A stretch of DNA of 64,000 nucleotides from Winslowiella arboricola (GCF_025527015.1 NZ_JAODIM010000042.1:434001-498000), one strand, 5' to 3'; shown: positions 52,045 through 60,359, counted from the first letter of the stretch. Notes: generated by a model from the letters alone, not told the origin. Made by a program: numbers and translations.

Positions 52045-52667
52045 CAGGGAGTGTTGCGCTAAGAGAGGAGAAGTTTCTTTTTTCATGGCAATTTCGCAGG
52101 TATGACCGGGAGCTTATAAGGCTAAAAACTTTCGTCAAAAATATTGAGAAAAATCAATCTGTCATATTAAAAATCACTATTTACGCTCACAATGGTGGAT
52201 ATATTAATGTTATGCGGGATTTTATCGCTGCCATAAATGAGGCTGGCGAGAAAAATATCAAAGTTGATCTGGTTTTTAGTGGATTTGCTATCAGCGCTGC
52301 TGCTTACCTGTTTAGTTATTTTACTTACCACACTCGTTTTGCGCATGTAAGGGTAACAGCCGGGTCAAACCTTTGTATTGTCTACCATAAACCACGCCTT
52401 GTTGATCCAATATCTGGCGAAGTTTTATTATTCGCCAGCGATGTATATCAACAAAAAAAACTTTATAAAGTGGAGACATTGATTCTGGATTTAACCGAAG
52501 ATTTTGACCGTGTTTTTAATTCAATGTGTGAGGTGCTGGCATGTACCGGGAGACCGCTTGCTCCGCATTTGTTAAATGCTTATAATTTAAATGGTGATGT
52601 TGCAATCTCTTTTTTAAAGGGCGAGCCAAATAAAGACCAGGAGAATAATTATGTTCACACTAACTGA
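52041..52667 (+). CDS. Stand-alone ClpP/SppA-fold protein, putative serine peptidase, unknown function
   Basis: A 208-residue protein with no clear named match. Its central part aligns in order with the ClpP (S14) fold: ITIYAHNGGYINVM at residues 45-58 takes the place of the ClpP IYINSPGG element; VFSGFAISAAAYLF has Ser85 where ClpP has its nucleophile (GQAASMGAFLL); and IVYHKPR has His116 where ClpP has IHQP. A third residue could be Asp134, Asp150 or Asp155. The GGAGAG five bases before ATG 52041 supports the start. It is much more AT-rich, and uses rarer codons, than its neighbours, indicating recent acquisition. Sits between thiamine salvage and the Dha locus; a 60-residue partner follows. 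Confidence 0.6.
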   Translation: MTGSVALREEKFLFSWQFRRYDRELIRLKTFVKNIEKNQSVILKITIYAHNGGYINVMRDFIAAINEAGEKNIKVDLVFSGFAISAAAYLFSYFTYHTRFAHVRVTAGSNLCIVYHKPRLVDPISGEVLLFASDVYQQKKLYKVETLILDLTEDFDRVFNSMCEVLACTGRPLAPHLLNAYNLNGDVAISFLKGEPNKDQENNYVHTN

Positions 52668-52833
52668 TAAAGATATTGAGGACGCTCAGCGTATTCGCGC
52701 GCTACTAGCTGAGTCTGGCAAAATGCCTCTTCCACGAGGGCGCTCAGCTAGCGACGAGTTGGTTTTACAGCGTGACCTTGAGGCCTTTCAAAACAGACCT
52801 CACGGCAACCATAAGAGGTTGGTTATTATATAA
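52651..52833 (+). CDS. Small 60-residue protein, partner of the ClpP-like gene
   Basis: A 60-residue ORF, MFTLTDKDIEDAQRIRALLAE to HKRLVII, preceded by AGGAG at a suitable distance and overlapping the ClpP-like gene by 17 bases, so the two are likely translated together. Sequence is charged, with no signal peptide or membrane segment and no recognised domain. Size and coupling are like those of adaptor or antitoxin partners, but nothing in the sequence proves that. Confidence 0.55.
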   Translation: MFTLTDKDIEDAQRIRALLAESGKMPLPRGRSASDELVLQRDLEAFQNRPHGNHKRLVII

Positions 52834-52895
52834 TTTCTTCCACTGCCTTGCCCTGAATCTGCTGGCGAGGCGGTAAACCGTGCTCAGATATACCT

Positions 52896-53525
52896 TTACT
52901 CCTCCTGCCGTTTAATCCCTTCCGCCATAAACGTCAGAATCAGCGACATTGAGGCCGCGCCGGGATCCAGATGGCCGATGGCGCGTTCGCCAAGGGCTTT
53001 TGCACGGCCAAACGCCGCCACCATCTGGCGGGTCTGTTCGCTGCCGGCTCTTGCCGCCTGTGCGATTTTCGGCAGCGCGTCACACAGAGGTTCGGCTATT
53101 AGCGACTGCGCCGCATCCGCTGCCGCCGCCAGCGCATCGACCACGGTTTTATCTCCGGGTTTAGCGCCGCCACGCTGGCTTACCGCCTCCAGCCCATTCT
53201 TAAGAAAACGCGCCAGCAGTGGCGTCGTCAGCACCATTTCGCCGTGCAGACTTTTACCACCCGCACGAAACAGAGTGCCGAAAACTGCCCCTGATGCGCC
53301 GCCCATGCTGGACATCAGTGTGCTGCCCACATCGGTTAGCAGGATGCCGATATCATCGCCAGTTTCCTGCGACAGCAATATTTCCACGGCGCTAAAACCG
53401 CGTTCCATACCCACGCCATGGTCGCCGTCGCCTGTAGCTCTGTCCAGCTGCGTCAGTTGTGCTTCGCTGGCAATCATACGGCGGGCGACAGATCGTAGCA
53501 GGCGCGACAGCTCGCTGGCATTCAT
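52896..53525 (-). CDS. DhaL-type ATP-binding subunit of a dihydroxyacetone-kinase-like kinase
   Basis: A 209-residue DhaL/Dak2-domain protein. The Mg-ATP-binding motif LDRATGDGDHGVGMERG holds Asp28, Asp33 and Asp35; GGASGAVFGTLFRAGG and DPGAASMSLIL are the other conserved loops. It phosphorylates a ketose bound to DhaK. There is no DhaM (PTS) gene nearby, so the kinase is probably ATP-dependent. It is the last gene of a minus-strand operon with DhaK and an RpiB-like isomerase. In this context the substrate may be erythrulose rather than dihydroxyacetone. Confidence 0.88.
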   Translation of the reverse strand: MNASELSRLLRSVARRMIASEAQLTQLDRATGDGDHGVGMERGFSAVEILLSQETGDDIGILLTDVGSTLMSSMGGASGAVFGTLFRAGGKSLHGEMVLTTPLLARFLKNGLEAVSQRGGAKPGDKTVVDALAAAADAAQSLIAEPLCDALPKIAQAARAGSEQTRQMVAAFGRAKALGERAIGHLDPGAASMSLILTFMAEGIKRQEE

Positions 53526-53527
53526 GC

Positions 53528-54529
53528 TTATTTCCTCCAGGCAAAACTATGGCAGGGGGCGTCATACAGCGCTTTCAGTGGCTTATCCAGACGGAAAAAT
53601 GTAATCGAATAGCCGGACATCTCCTGTGAGGTGCAGTAGCTGCCGATTAGCGTGTCGTGGACAACGACTGTGCGTTGTGCCAGCAACTGATGGACTTTAC
53701 GACTGGCGATCAGCAGTTCGCTGAATGTGGCTGCGCCGAGGTTATTGATTAGCAGACAAATTTCATCGCCAGCTGTCAGCGCCAGATCTTCGCAGAGGCT
53801 TTCCACCAGCTCGCTGACCAGCTGGTCGGCAGGGACCATTTTCTGACGCCGTACGCCCGGCTCACCGTGAACGCCGATACCCAGCTCAAACTCATCCTGC
53901 GCGAGAGTAAAAGTAAACTTGCCGGTTTGCGGCAGTGAGCAGGGCGATAATGCCACGCCAATGCTGCGGGTGTGCTGGCGGGCTTTTTCCGCCAGCCGCC
54001 AGACCTCTTCCAGCGCCAGTCCCAGACGCGCAGCGGCACCGGCAATTTTCAGCACCATCATATCTCCGGCCACGCCACGGCGGTCTTGCTGACGATCGGC
54101 GGGAGCCGAGGCAATATCGTCATTAACCCGCACGCTGCGGCTGGTAATACCGTCTTCCTCAAGCAGTTCGGCGGCAATAGCAAAATTCATATTATCGCCC
54201 GCATAGTTACCGTAGATAAAAAGTACCCCTTTACCGGGCCGCGTGTGCTTTACCGTCGCCATAATGGCGTCAGGCGCAGGGGAAGTGAAAATCTCACCCA
54301 GTACCGCGGCATCCGCCAGCCCGTCGCCGACATAACCGGCGAACATCGGTTCATGCCCGCTGCCACCACCGGTCACGATCAGCACTTGCCCATGGTTTAA
54401 ATCTTTACGCACCACCGCGCTGATCCCGGCGATTTTTTGCATATCGCCGTGGCTGGCGGCAATCAGTCCTTCCAGCTGTTGCTGGCAAACATCGGCGGGA
54501 TGATTAAGTAATTTTTTAGGTTTTCTCAT
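53528..54529 (-). CDS. DhaK-type ketose-binding subunit of a dihydroxyacetone-kinase-like kinase
   Basis: A 333-residue Dak1-domain protein. GGGSGHEPMFAGYVG includes His59, and GIGVHGEPG has His221, the residue that in DhaK binds the ketose covalently as a hemiaminal; NYAGDNMNF and NNLGA are also present. ATG 54529 has GGGAG upstream and overlaps the RpiB-like gene by 14 bases; the frame extends 28 codons without support. Bound ketoses in the family include dihydroxyacetone and, for mycobacterial LerK/DerK, erythrulose. With DhaL it forms the kinase of the locus. Confidence 0.88.
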   Translation of the reverse strand: MRKPKKLLNHPADVCQQQLEGLIAASHGDMQKIAGISAVVRKDLNHGQVLIVTGGGSGHEPMFAGYVGDGLADAAVLGEIFTSPAPDAIMATVKHTRPGKGVLFIYGNYAGDNMNFAIAAELLEEDGITSRSVRVNDDIASAPADRQQDRRGVAGDMMVLKIAGAAARLGLALEEVWRLAEKARQHTRSIGVALSPCSLPQTGKFTFTLAQDEFELGIGVHGEPGVRRQKMVPADQLVSELVESLCEDLALTAGDEICLLINNLGAATFSELLIASRKVHQLLAQRTVVVHDTLIGSYCTSQEMSGYSITFFRLDKPLKALYDAPCHSFAWRK

Positions 54530-54989
54530 TATCGGCTCCCGCAGCCGGCTGATGGAACTGATGGTCGTAATACTGAATACGCGCCACTTTTGCTGCCGAA
54601 GCACCCGCTTCAAACTCGGATGCCAGCCAGGCGCTGAGAATACTTTTTGCCAGTTCCGGGCCGATCACCCGCGCGCCGAGCGTAATGATTTGCGCATCGT
54701 TGCTTTTGCGTGCCCGTTCGGCGGAGTAATTATCGTGGCACAGGGCGGCACGGATACCCGGCACTTTATTGGCGGATATCGACATACCGATACCGGTACC
54801 GCATAACAGAATGCCACGCTGATGCGTGCCATTGATAATTTGCTGCGCCAGATGCACGGCAATATCCGGATATAACTCTGCCGTATCGCTATAGTCTTTT
54901 ACTTCCACGCCTTTATTCCGCAGGAACACCATCAGGGTATCTTTTAATTCTGTCGCAGCATCATCGCTGCCGATCGCAACAGGCAACAT
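54516..54989 (-). CDS. RpiB/LacAB-family sugar-phosphate isomerase, DerI/EryI-like
   Basis: A 157-residue isomerase of the ribose-5-phosphate isomerase B/galactose-6-phosphate isomerase family. Catalytic-type Cys63 lies in GILLCGTGIGMSISANK, with the following ALCHDNYSAERARKSNDA (substrate loop). RpiB homologues in tetritol pathways (EryI, DerI) convert D-erythrulose 4-phosphate to D-erythrose 4-phosphate. It is the first gene of the DhaKL operon, which makes that role attractive; ribose 5-phosphate isomerase activity cannot be ruled out. GGAGGAGC is upstream of the ATG. Confidence 0.87.
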   Translation of the reverse strand: MLPVAIGSDDAATELKDTLMVFLRNKGVEVKDYSDTAELYPDIAVHLAQQIINGTHQRGILLCGTGIGMSISANKVPGIRAALCHDNYSAERARKSNDAQIITLGARVIGPELAKSILSAWLASEFEAGASAAKVARIQYYDHQFHQPAAGADNEKT

Positions 54990-55072
54990 AGCTCCTCCAG
55001 CTTAACGCGCCGCAGTAAATGGACGTTTATAAGTAATTTGCCGCTGTGAAAGTTTGAGGGGCTTCGCATAAC

Positions 55073-55090
55073 ACAGCGATTTATCGCTGT
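55073..55090. promoter_or_regulatory. Perfect palindrome in the divergent region of the DhaKL/ABC locus
   Basis: ACAGCGAT-TT-ATCGCTGT lies near the middle of the 220-base region between the RpiB-like gene and the SIS gene, which are divergently transcribed. It is a good operator candidate for coordinate control, but no regulator gene is encoded in the locus. A related half-site (GCCGCTGTGAA) lies about 30 bases away. Confidence 0.5.
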
Positions 55091-55209
55091 AATTAAACGT
55101 TCTGATACCTGACTCGCATTATCAGAGGCAATAACAGGCGTATTAATCTTTATCTGAAGTTAATCTGCCACCGCAGTAATAAACGGTTTATTTAATTAAG
55201 AGGTCAGCC

Positions 55210-55761
55210 ATGAAGATTGTGTATCAACAGGCGCTGCGGGAACTGGCTGTGGTGCTGGATAATTTAAATGAAAATACGGTGCAGCAGGGGCTGGATCTGA
55301 TTCAACAAGCGCGGCGCATCAGCCTGTATGGCGTTGGCCGCGAAGGGTTGCAGATTAAGGGATTCGCCATGCGCCTTTACCATCTGGGGCTGCGTGCATC
55401 GGTGGTCGGTGAGATGACCACGCCGCCGCTGGGACCGGGGGATTTGCTGATTGTTTCGGCGGGTCCGGGCTGGTTTTCTACCGTCGATGCGCTGTTAATC
55501 ACGGCCCGGCAGGCCGGGGCGGCGACGCTGTGTATCACTGCCCAGCCCGCAGGCGTCAGTGCATTAAAAGCCGACCGCATTATTACGCTGCCAGCGCAAA
55601 CCATGGCCGACGCAGAGGGCGCGACGAGTTCGGTATTGCCGTTAGGTTCGTTATATGAAGGGGCGTTATTCCTGCTGTGCGAAAATATAATTGTGCAGTT
55701 ACAGCAAGCGCTGGCGATTTCCCCTGCGCTGATGTCCGCTAATCATACCAATCTTGAATAA
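55210..55761 (+). CDS. SIS-domain protein, 6-phospho-3-hexuloisomerase-like
   Basis: A 183-residue sugar isomerase-domain protein. LYGVGREGLQIKGFAMRLYHLGLRASVVGEMTTPPLGPGDLLIVSAGPG, cited in part, matches the fold of HxlB/PHI, which isomerises 3-hexulose 6-phosphate; the residues LYGVGREG and SAGPG form the phosphate-binding loops. No 3-hexulose-6-phosphate synthase partner is nearby. It is the first plus-strand gene of the locus, ahead of the ABC importer, so it may isomerise or sense a sugar phosphate in the same route. Its exact reaction is not predictable. Confidence 0.78.
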   Translation: MKIVYQQALRELAVVLDNLNENTVQQGLDLIQQARRISLYGVGREGLQIKGFAMRLYHLGLRASVVGEMTTPPLGPGDLLIVSAGPGWFSTVDALLITARQAGAATLCITAQPAGVSALKADRIITLPAQTMADAEGATSSVLPLGSLYEGALFLLCENIIVQLQQALAISPALMSANHTNLE

Positions 55762-55945
55762 AGAGATTAATAACGTGTTGGTTAATCGAACCGGCAAATT
55801 CGCGCGATATTTATGTGAGCCTGGACGCAGATTAAACTCGGCCAAAATGCGAAAACTAAACTAAGAGATAAAGATATTTATTATTCAATTAATCACTGGC
55901 CCTGTAATGCCCTGTGCAAAATATCGGGTTAATATGGAGTGAATG

Positions 55946-56896
55946 ATGAATAAAATGACTGTGGGTATTATCGCCGCTGCCGCTCTGTTATTACCGCTTG
56001 TGGCTTTTTCACAGGACGAGCAGCCCGGTCTTAACAAGAAAGAGAGCTACCGCTTTGTGATTGTTCCCAAAGTGGTTCATCCGTGGTTTGACAAAGTTAA
56101 TAACGGCGCTAAACAGGCGGCTGCGGTGATTAAAGCGCAGACCGGCTCTGAAGTGCAGATTGTGTACAGTGCGCCGCAGCAGGCTGATGTGGTGATCCAG
56201 AATCAGATTCTGGAGAGTTCCATTGCCACCCGCCCTGACGGTATCGCCATCGATCTGCTGGATGAAAAGGGCAACCGCGCTTCGCTGGAGGAAGCGGTAA
56301 GTCAGAAGATTCCGGTGACGATTTTTGACTCGGTGCCGCCTGCTGATATGAACCTGACCAGCATCGGCAATGACTTTTGTGAGCAGGCGAAAATCGCCTC
56401 ACGACGTCTGGTTGAATTGTTAAAAGGGCAGGGCGAAGTGGCGATTATGATGGGGGTTCCCAGTGCGCCTAACCATGCGATCCGCGCCAAATGCCATCAG
56501 GACACTTTTGCTCAGTCCCCTGGTATCAAAGTAGTCGCTACCGGCATCGATAACGACGATATTGAAACCGCGCAAAAACAGGCTGCCGCGATAATGCAGG
56601 CCCATCCCAATCTTAAAGGCTGGGTGGCCTGCGATGCCGCCGGTCCTGTCGGTATTGGCCAGGCGATCAAAGAGGCGAATAAAGCCAGTAAGGTGATTAT
56701 GGTCGGCCTCGATGATTTGCCGGAAATGCTGCAGCTGATCCGCGACGGCGTTGCTGACAGCTCCTCGTCGACCAGACCGGAAATGCAGGGCTACTGGGCG
56801 GTGATGGCGATGTGGCAGCAGGCGATGGGGATCCCCACGCCGAAATATATCGATACCGGTATTGCGATTATCAATAAGAGTAATGTCGGGCAATAA
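55946..56896 (+). CDS. Sugar ABC transporter substrate-binding protein
   Basis: A 316-residue periplasmic binding protein (Peripla_BP_4) with a Sec signal (MNKMTVGIIAAAALLLPLVA, cleaved near FSQ). Mature part: YRFVIVPKVVHPWFDKVNNGAK, cited in part, with IDLLDEKGNRASLEEAV and SSSTRPEMQGYWAV. GGAG is spaced six bases from ATG 55946; ATG 55943 is also possible. The ATPase and permease genes follow. The ligand is likely a tetrose, tetritol or similar small polyol, inferred from the enzymes of the locus. Confidence 0.87.
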   Translation: MNKMTVGIIAAAALLLPLVAFSQDEQPGLNKKESYRFVIVPKVVHPWFDKVNNGAKQAAAVIKAQTGSEVQIVYSAPQQADVVIQNQILESSIATRPDGIAIDLLDEKGNRASLEEAVSQKIPVTIFDSVPPADMNLTSIGNDFCEQAKIASRRLVELLKGQGEVAIMMGVPSAPNHAIRAKCHQDTFAQSPGIKVVATGIDNDDIETAQKQAAAIMQAHPNLKGWVACDAAGPVGIGQAIKEANKASKVIMVGLDDLPEMLQLIRDGVADSSSSTRPEMQGYWAVMAMWQQAMGIPTPKYIDTGIAIINKSNVGQ

Positions 56897-56920
56897 GCGC
56901 GCAGCCCCGGAGAGCACAAT

Positions 56921-58429
56921 ATGGCGATCCTTGAAGTTGAAAACCTTGGCCGTGACTTTCCGGGAGTAACGGCGCTGAATAACATTAACCTGGCATTTGC
57001 ATCCGGCCGGGTGCATATCCTTGCCGGAGAGAATGGCGCGGGGAAATCAACGCTGGTAAAGCTGCTGACCGGCACTGACAGCCCAAGCCGTGGCGCTATC
57101 AGGATTGACGGCGAAGATCCGCTGGCCAGGCGCGCGCTGTTTAACGCTGTCGCTTATGTTCCGCAGGAACTGAGTCTGTTTCCACACATGAGCGTGGCGG
57201 AGAATCTGTTTATTCCCTATAACCGTTCGGGGTTCAGCGGCCGTTATATCAACTTTCAGGCGATCAACCGTGAGGCACAGCGCTATCTTGATACATTCTC
57301 GATTGAGGCGCGTGCGGAGGAGCGGGTGCGCAATATCTCGATATCCGATCAGCAGTTACTGCAAATCGCCCGTGCATCGACCAATAAGCAGATGAAGGTG
57401 CTGATCCTCGATGAACCCACTTCTTCGCTAACCCGCACCGAAGTGGAACGGGTGTTCCGGGTTATCGCGGATTTTAAGGCGCGCAATCTCGCCATCCTGT
57501 TTATCTCGCATAAACTGGATGAGCTGTTTGCCATTGGCGACGATTATACCGTGTTGCGCAATGGTGAAATCATCGAAAGCGGCAGGATCAACGAGACCAG
57601 CGAAGCCGGACTGATTAAAGCGATGTCCGGCACGGATATGAAAATTAACGCGCATTTTCGTCCGATCGCTGCGCCGCAGCCGGATAAGGCGGCGACGATT
57701 ATCCGCGTTGAGCAGCTTAGCGGACGGCGCTTTAACGCTATCTCTTTTACGCTGAAACGCGGTGAAATTTTGGGCTTTGCCGGACTGGTTGGCGCCGGAC
57801 GCAGTGAAGTGATGCAGACTTTATTTGGCTATCTGCCCGCGAGCGGCGGTCGCGTGACGGTGAATGGTCAGCCGTGGAAGCTGGGCAGTCCGCCTTATTC
57901 GGTGAAAAACGGCATGCTTTATCTGTCGGAAGAACGCAAGCTCCACGGTATTTTGCCGCTGCTGAGCGTACGTGAAAATATCGGTATTGCCGTGATTAAA
58001 CAGACCCTGTCATGGTCAGGCATCGCTGCCGGTAAAGAGAAATCACTGGTGAGAAAAGTGATAAAAGCCTACGAGGTAAAAACCTCGAATATTGAAACCC
58101 GCATTACCTTTCTTTCCGGTGGTAATCAGCAGAAAACCATTATCGGACGTGCAATGGCCACCCGACCAGAGGTGCTGATTTTTGATGAGCCGACCAAAGG
58201 GATTGATGTGATGACCAAAGTGGAAATCTACAAAATCATGCGCTCACTGTGCGAAGACGGCGTCGGTATTATCCTGGTGTCGTCGGAGCTGGAGGAGCTA
58301 TATAAATGCGCCAACCGTATCATCACCCTGCATAACGGCGCGATTACCGGTGATTTCCCGACTGCCACCACCGATACCGAGACGCTGGTCAGAGCGATTT
58401 TTGCCCCGGTGAATCATGATGCGGCGTAG
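56921..58429 (+). CDS. Sugar ABC transporter ATP-binding protein (RbsA-like)
   Basis: A 502-residue tandem ATPase. Domain 1 has Walker [10 protein letters not shown] near residue 37, signature ISISDQQLLQIARAS and Walker B LILDEPTSSLT; domain 2 has degenerate Walker [10 protein letters not shown] and signature [22 protein letters not shown] precedes the ATG. Its 3' end overlaps the permease gene by 14 bases. It energises the importer of the putative erythrulose locus. Confidence 0.89.
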   Translation: MAILEVENLGRDFPGVTALNNINLAFASGRVHILAGENGAGKSTLVKLLTGTDSPSRGAIRIDGEDPLARRALFNAVAYVPQELSLFPHMSVAENLFIPYNRSGFSGRYINFQAINREAQRYLDTFSIEARAEERVRNISISDQQLLQIARASTNKQMKVLILDEPTSSLTRTEVERVFRVIADFKARNLAILFISHKLDELFAIGDDYTVLRNGEIIESGRINETSEAGLIKAMSGTDMKINAHFRPIAAPQPDKAATIIRVEQLSGRRFNAISFTLKRGEILGFAGLVGAGRSEVMQTLFGYLPASGGRVTVNGQPWKLGSPPYSVKNGMLYLSEERKLHGILPLLSVRENIGIAVIKQTLSWSGIAAGKEKSLVRKVIKAYEVKTSNIETRITFLSGGNQQKTIIGRAMATRPEVLIFDEPTKGIDVMTKVEIYKIMRSLCEDGVGIILVSSELEELYKCANRIITLHNGAITGDFPTATTDTETLVRAIFAPVNHDAA

Positions 58430-59381
58430 CCGTTTCGCCATTCTGGCGACCAGTCCGCTGGCCGGGGTGCTGGTGGCGCTGGTGATTATTTTTATCCTGT
58501 CGTCATTCGCTTCACCTTACTTTCTCTCGCCTTACAATATGTCGGTGGTGGCGCGCACCCTCGCGTTTATCGGCCTGATTACCGTCGGGCAATCTATGCT
58601 GCTGATCCTCGGCGAACTGGATCTCTCTCTCGGCATGATTGGCGGCTTATGCGGCGTTACCGCGGGGATGCTGATGGTGAATATCGGTATTCATCCGGCT
58701 ATCGCCTGTTTAATGGCATTGTCGCTTGGCGCTGCGCTCGGTTTTATAAATGGCCTGCTGGTGACCAAACTACGGCTGCATTCGCTGGTGCTGACCATCG
58801 GTACTGCCGGTATTTTTGGCGGCGCCAATCTGGTGCTGACCCGGGGCGTTGCTATCACCGGTATTCCGCCCGGCCTGCAGTATTTTGGCCGCGGCGATAT
58901 TCTGGCTCTGCCGGTGCCCTTTGTCATCATGCTGGCGGTGCTGGCGATTGCCAGCTTTGTCACCCTCAGGACGCCGTTTGGACGCTATATGTATGCCATC
59001 GGCAATAACGGTGCGGCGGCACGTATGCTGGGAATTAAGGTTGATCGGGTGAGGATACTGGTGTTTACCTGCGCCGGATTTCTCGCCGCGCTGGCCGGCA
59101 TTTTGATGGTGGCGCGCCTCGGCACCGCCCAGCCCTCGATCGGTGAAAGCTGGGTGCTGCCGCCGATTGCCGCTTCGGTGATTGGCGGTGTCGCCACCAC
59201 CGGCGGCGTCGGATCACCGTTTGGCGCGATTATCGGCGCGACCATTATCGGCATTATCGAAAATATTATCGTGCTGTTTGGCGTATCGCCATACTGGCAG
59301 GGCATTGTCAGCGGTGTGCTGGTGGTGGTCGCCATTTCATTCGATGCCATTTCGCGGCGTTATATCCGTAAAGAAGAGTGA
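58416..59381 (+). CDS. Sugar ABC transporter permease (RbsC-like)
   Basis: A 321-residue permease: ILGELDLSLGMIGGLCG near residue 65, LLVTKLRLHSLVLTIGT, and the C-terminal VIGGVATTGGVGSPFGAIIGA. It follows the RbsC pattern. ATG 58416 or 58419 could be the start. It overlaps the ATPase gene. It forms the inner-membrane channel of the locus importer. Confidence 0.88.
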   Translation: MMRRSRFAILATSPLAGVLVALVIIFILSSFASPYFLSPYNMSVVARTLAFIGLITVGQSMLLILGELDLSLGMIGGLCGVTAGMLMVNIGIHPAIACLMALSLGAALGFINGLLVTKLRLHSLVLTIGTAGIFGGANLVLTRGVAITGIPPGLQYFGRGDILALPVPFVIMLAVLAIASFVTLRTPFGRYMYAIGNNGAAARMLGIKVDRVRILVFTCAGFLAALAGILMVARLGTAQPSIGESWVLPPIAASVIGGVATTGGVGSPFGAIIGATIIGIIENIIVLFGVSPYWQGIVSGVLVVVAISFDAISRRYIRKEE

Positions 59382-59417
59382 TACGCCGTGGTGGCGTGCA
59401 TTTACGCGGAGGTACAG

Positions 59418-60302
59418 ATGAAACTCGGATTAAATCTCTCGTTTGCCATCAAACGCTGGCTGGGCGGCGAGCAACTGGCAAAAGTCGTCAGCCAGGATTT
59501 GGCGATCGATCGTGTGCAGTTTACCTGGGATTTAGTTGATCCCTGGTGGCCAGCCCGCGAACGTAACGCAGTTGCGCGCGAGTATGCTGATGCCTTTCGT
59601 GCCGCCGGTATAACCGTAGAGAGCACCTTCGGCGGGCTGGCTTCCTATTGTTACAACCATTTGCTGGCGCCCAGCGCCACCCTGCGTGATCTCGGCAAGG
59701 AGCATCTCAGGCGCGCAATTGATATGACCGCCGAAATGGAAGTGGCGGCAACAGGAATGCCGTTGGGTTCATATTCGGCGCAGGATGCGCTGGATGTGGC
59801 AAGGCGTGAGGAGATTTATCAGCGGGCGTTGCAATCGCTGGTGGATGTTGCCCGTTATGCCAAAATTCGTGGTCTGTCGACGCTGCTGATTGAGCCGGTG
59901 CCGCTTACTACCGAGTTTCCGTCCTCTGCGGAGGATGCGCTACGTCTGATGACCGATCTGGATGGCGAAACCGATGTGCCGGTGCGGCTGCTGGTGGACT
60001 GGGGTCATGCGCTGTTTACGCCGATTTTCGGCGAGCACGCCAATATGGAGCACTGGATAGCGCAATGTGGCGACTATATTGCCGCTTACCATATCCAGCA
60101 AACCGATGGCCTGCTCGATCGCCACTGGAGTTTTACCCAGCCGGGGATTGTCACCCCGCAACGGCTGAGCGCATTCTGGCGTGATAACCAGTTAACCGAT
60201 CAAACTTATCTGCTGGAGATGATCTATCCGTTTGAGCAGACCGATGCGTTTGTGTTGCAGGATATGCAGCAGGGGATTCAGCTGCTGAAGAGTGCTGGCT
60301 GA
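59418..60302 (+). CDS. TIM-barrel sugar-phosphate epimerase/isomerase (EryC/LerI-like)
   Basis: A 294-residue xylose isomerase-like TIM barrel protein. N-terminal MKLGLNLSFAIKRW, then VQFTWDLVDPWWP, TFGGLASYCYNHLLAPS, LLIEPVPLTTEFP, VRLLVDWGHALF and AYHIQQTDGLLDRHW, the last four carrying metal-binding Glu, Asp and His residues. This fits, as a recollection of the family, the epimerase/isomerase of tetritol pathways (EryC, LerI) that acts on L-erythrulose 1-phosphate. GGAGG is five bases before ATG 59418; the frame runs 10 codons further up. Last gene of the plus-strand operon. Confidence 0.78.
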   Translation: MKLGLNLSFAIKRWLGGEQLAKVVSQDLAIDRVQFTWDLVDPWWPARERNAVAREYADAFRAAGITVESTFGGLASYCYNHLLAPSATLRDLGKEHLRRAIDMTAEMEVAATGMPLGSYSAQDALDVARREEIYQRALQSLVDVARYAKIRGLSTLLIEPVPLTTEFPSSAEDALRLMTDLDGETDVPVRLLVDWGHALFTPIFGEHANMEHWIAQCGDYIAAYHIQQTDGLLDRHWSFTQPGIVTPQRLSAFWRDNQLTDQTYLLEMIYPFEQTDAFVLQDMQQGIQLLKSAG

Positions 60303-60311
60303 CCGGCAGCA

Positions 60312-60351
60312 TAAAAGCAAAAAGCCCGCTCAGGTTTCCCTGAGCGGGCTT
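60312..60351 (-). terminator. Rho-independent terminator of tRNA-Asn
   Basis: AGCCCGCTCAGG (60323-60334) pairs with CCTGAGCGGGCT (60339-60350) around TTTC. On the minus strand it is followed by TTTTTGCTTTT, so the main direction is that of the tRNA. It also serves the end of the plus-strand sugar operon because it lies just after the last gene. Confidence 0.9.
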
Positions 60352-60359
60352 CTCTAATA

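Noticed and set aside
52896..54529. Considered as the classical PTS-dependent dihydroxyacetone kinase DhaKLM
   Set aside because: No DhaM gene or PTS component is present and the neighbours are an ABC importer and tetrose-type isomerases.
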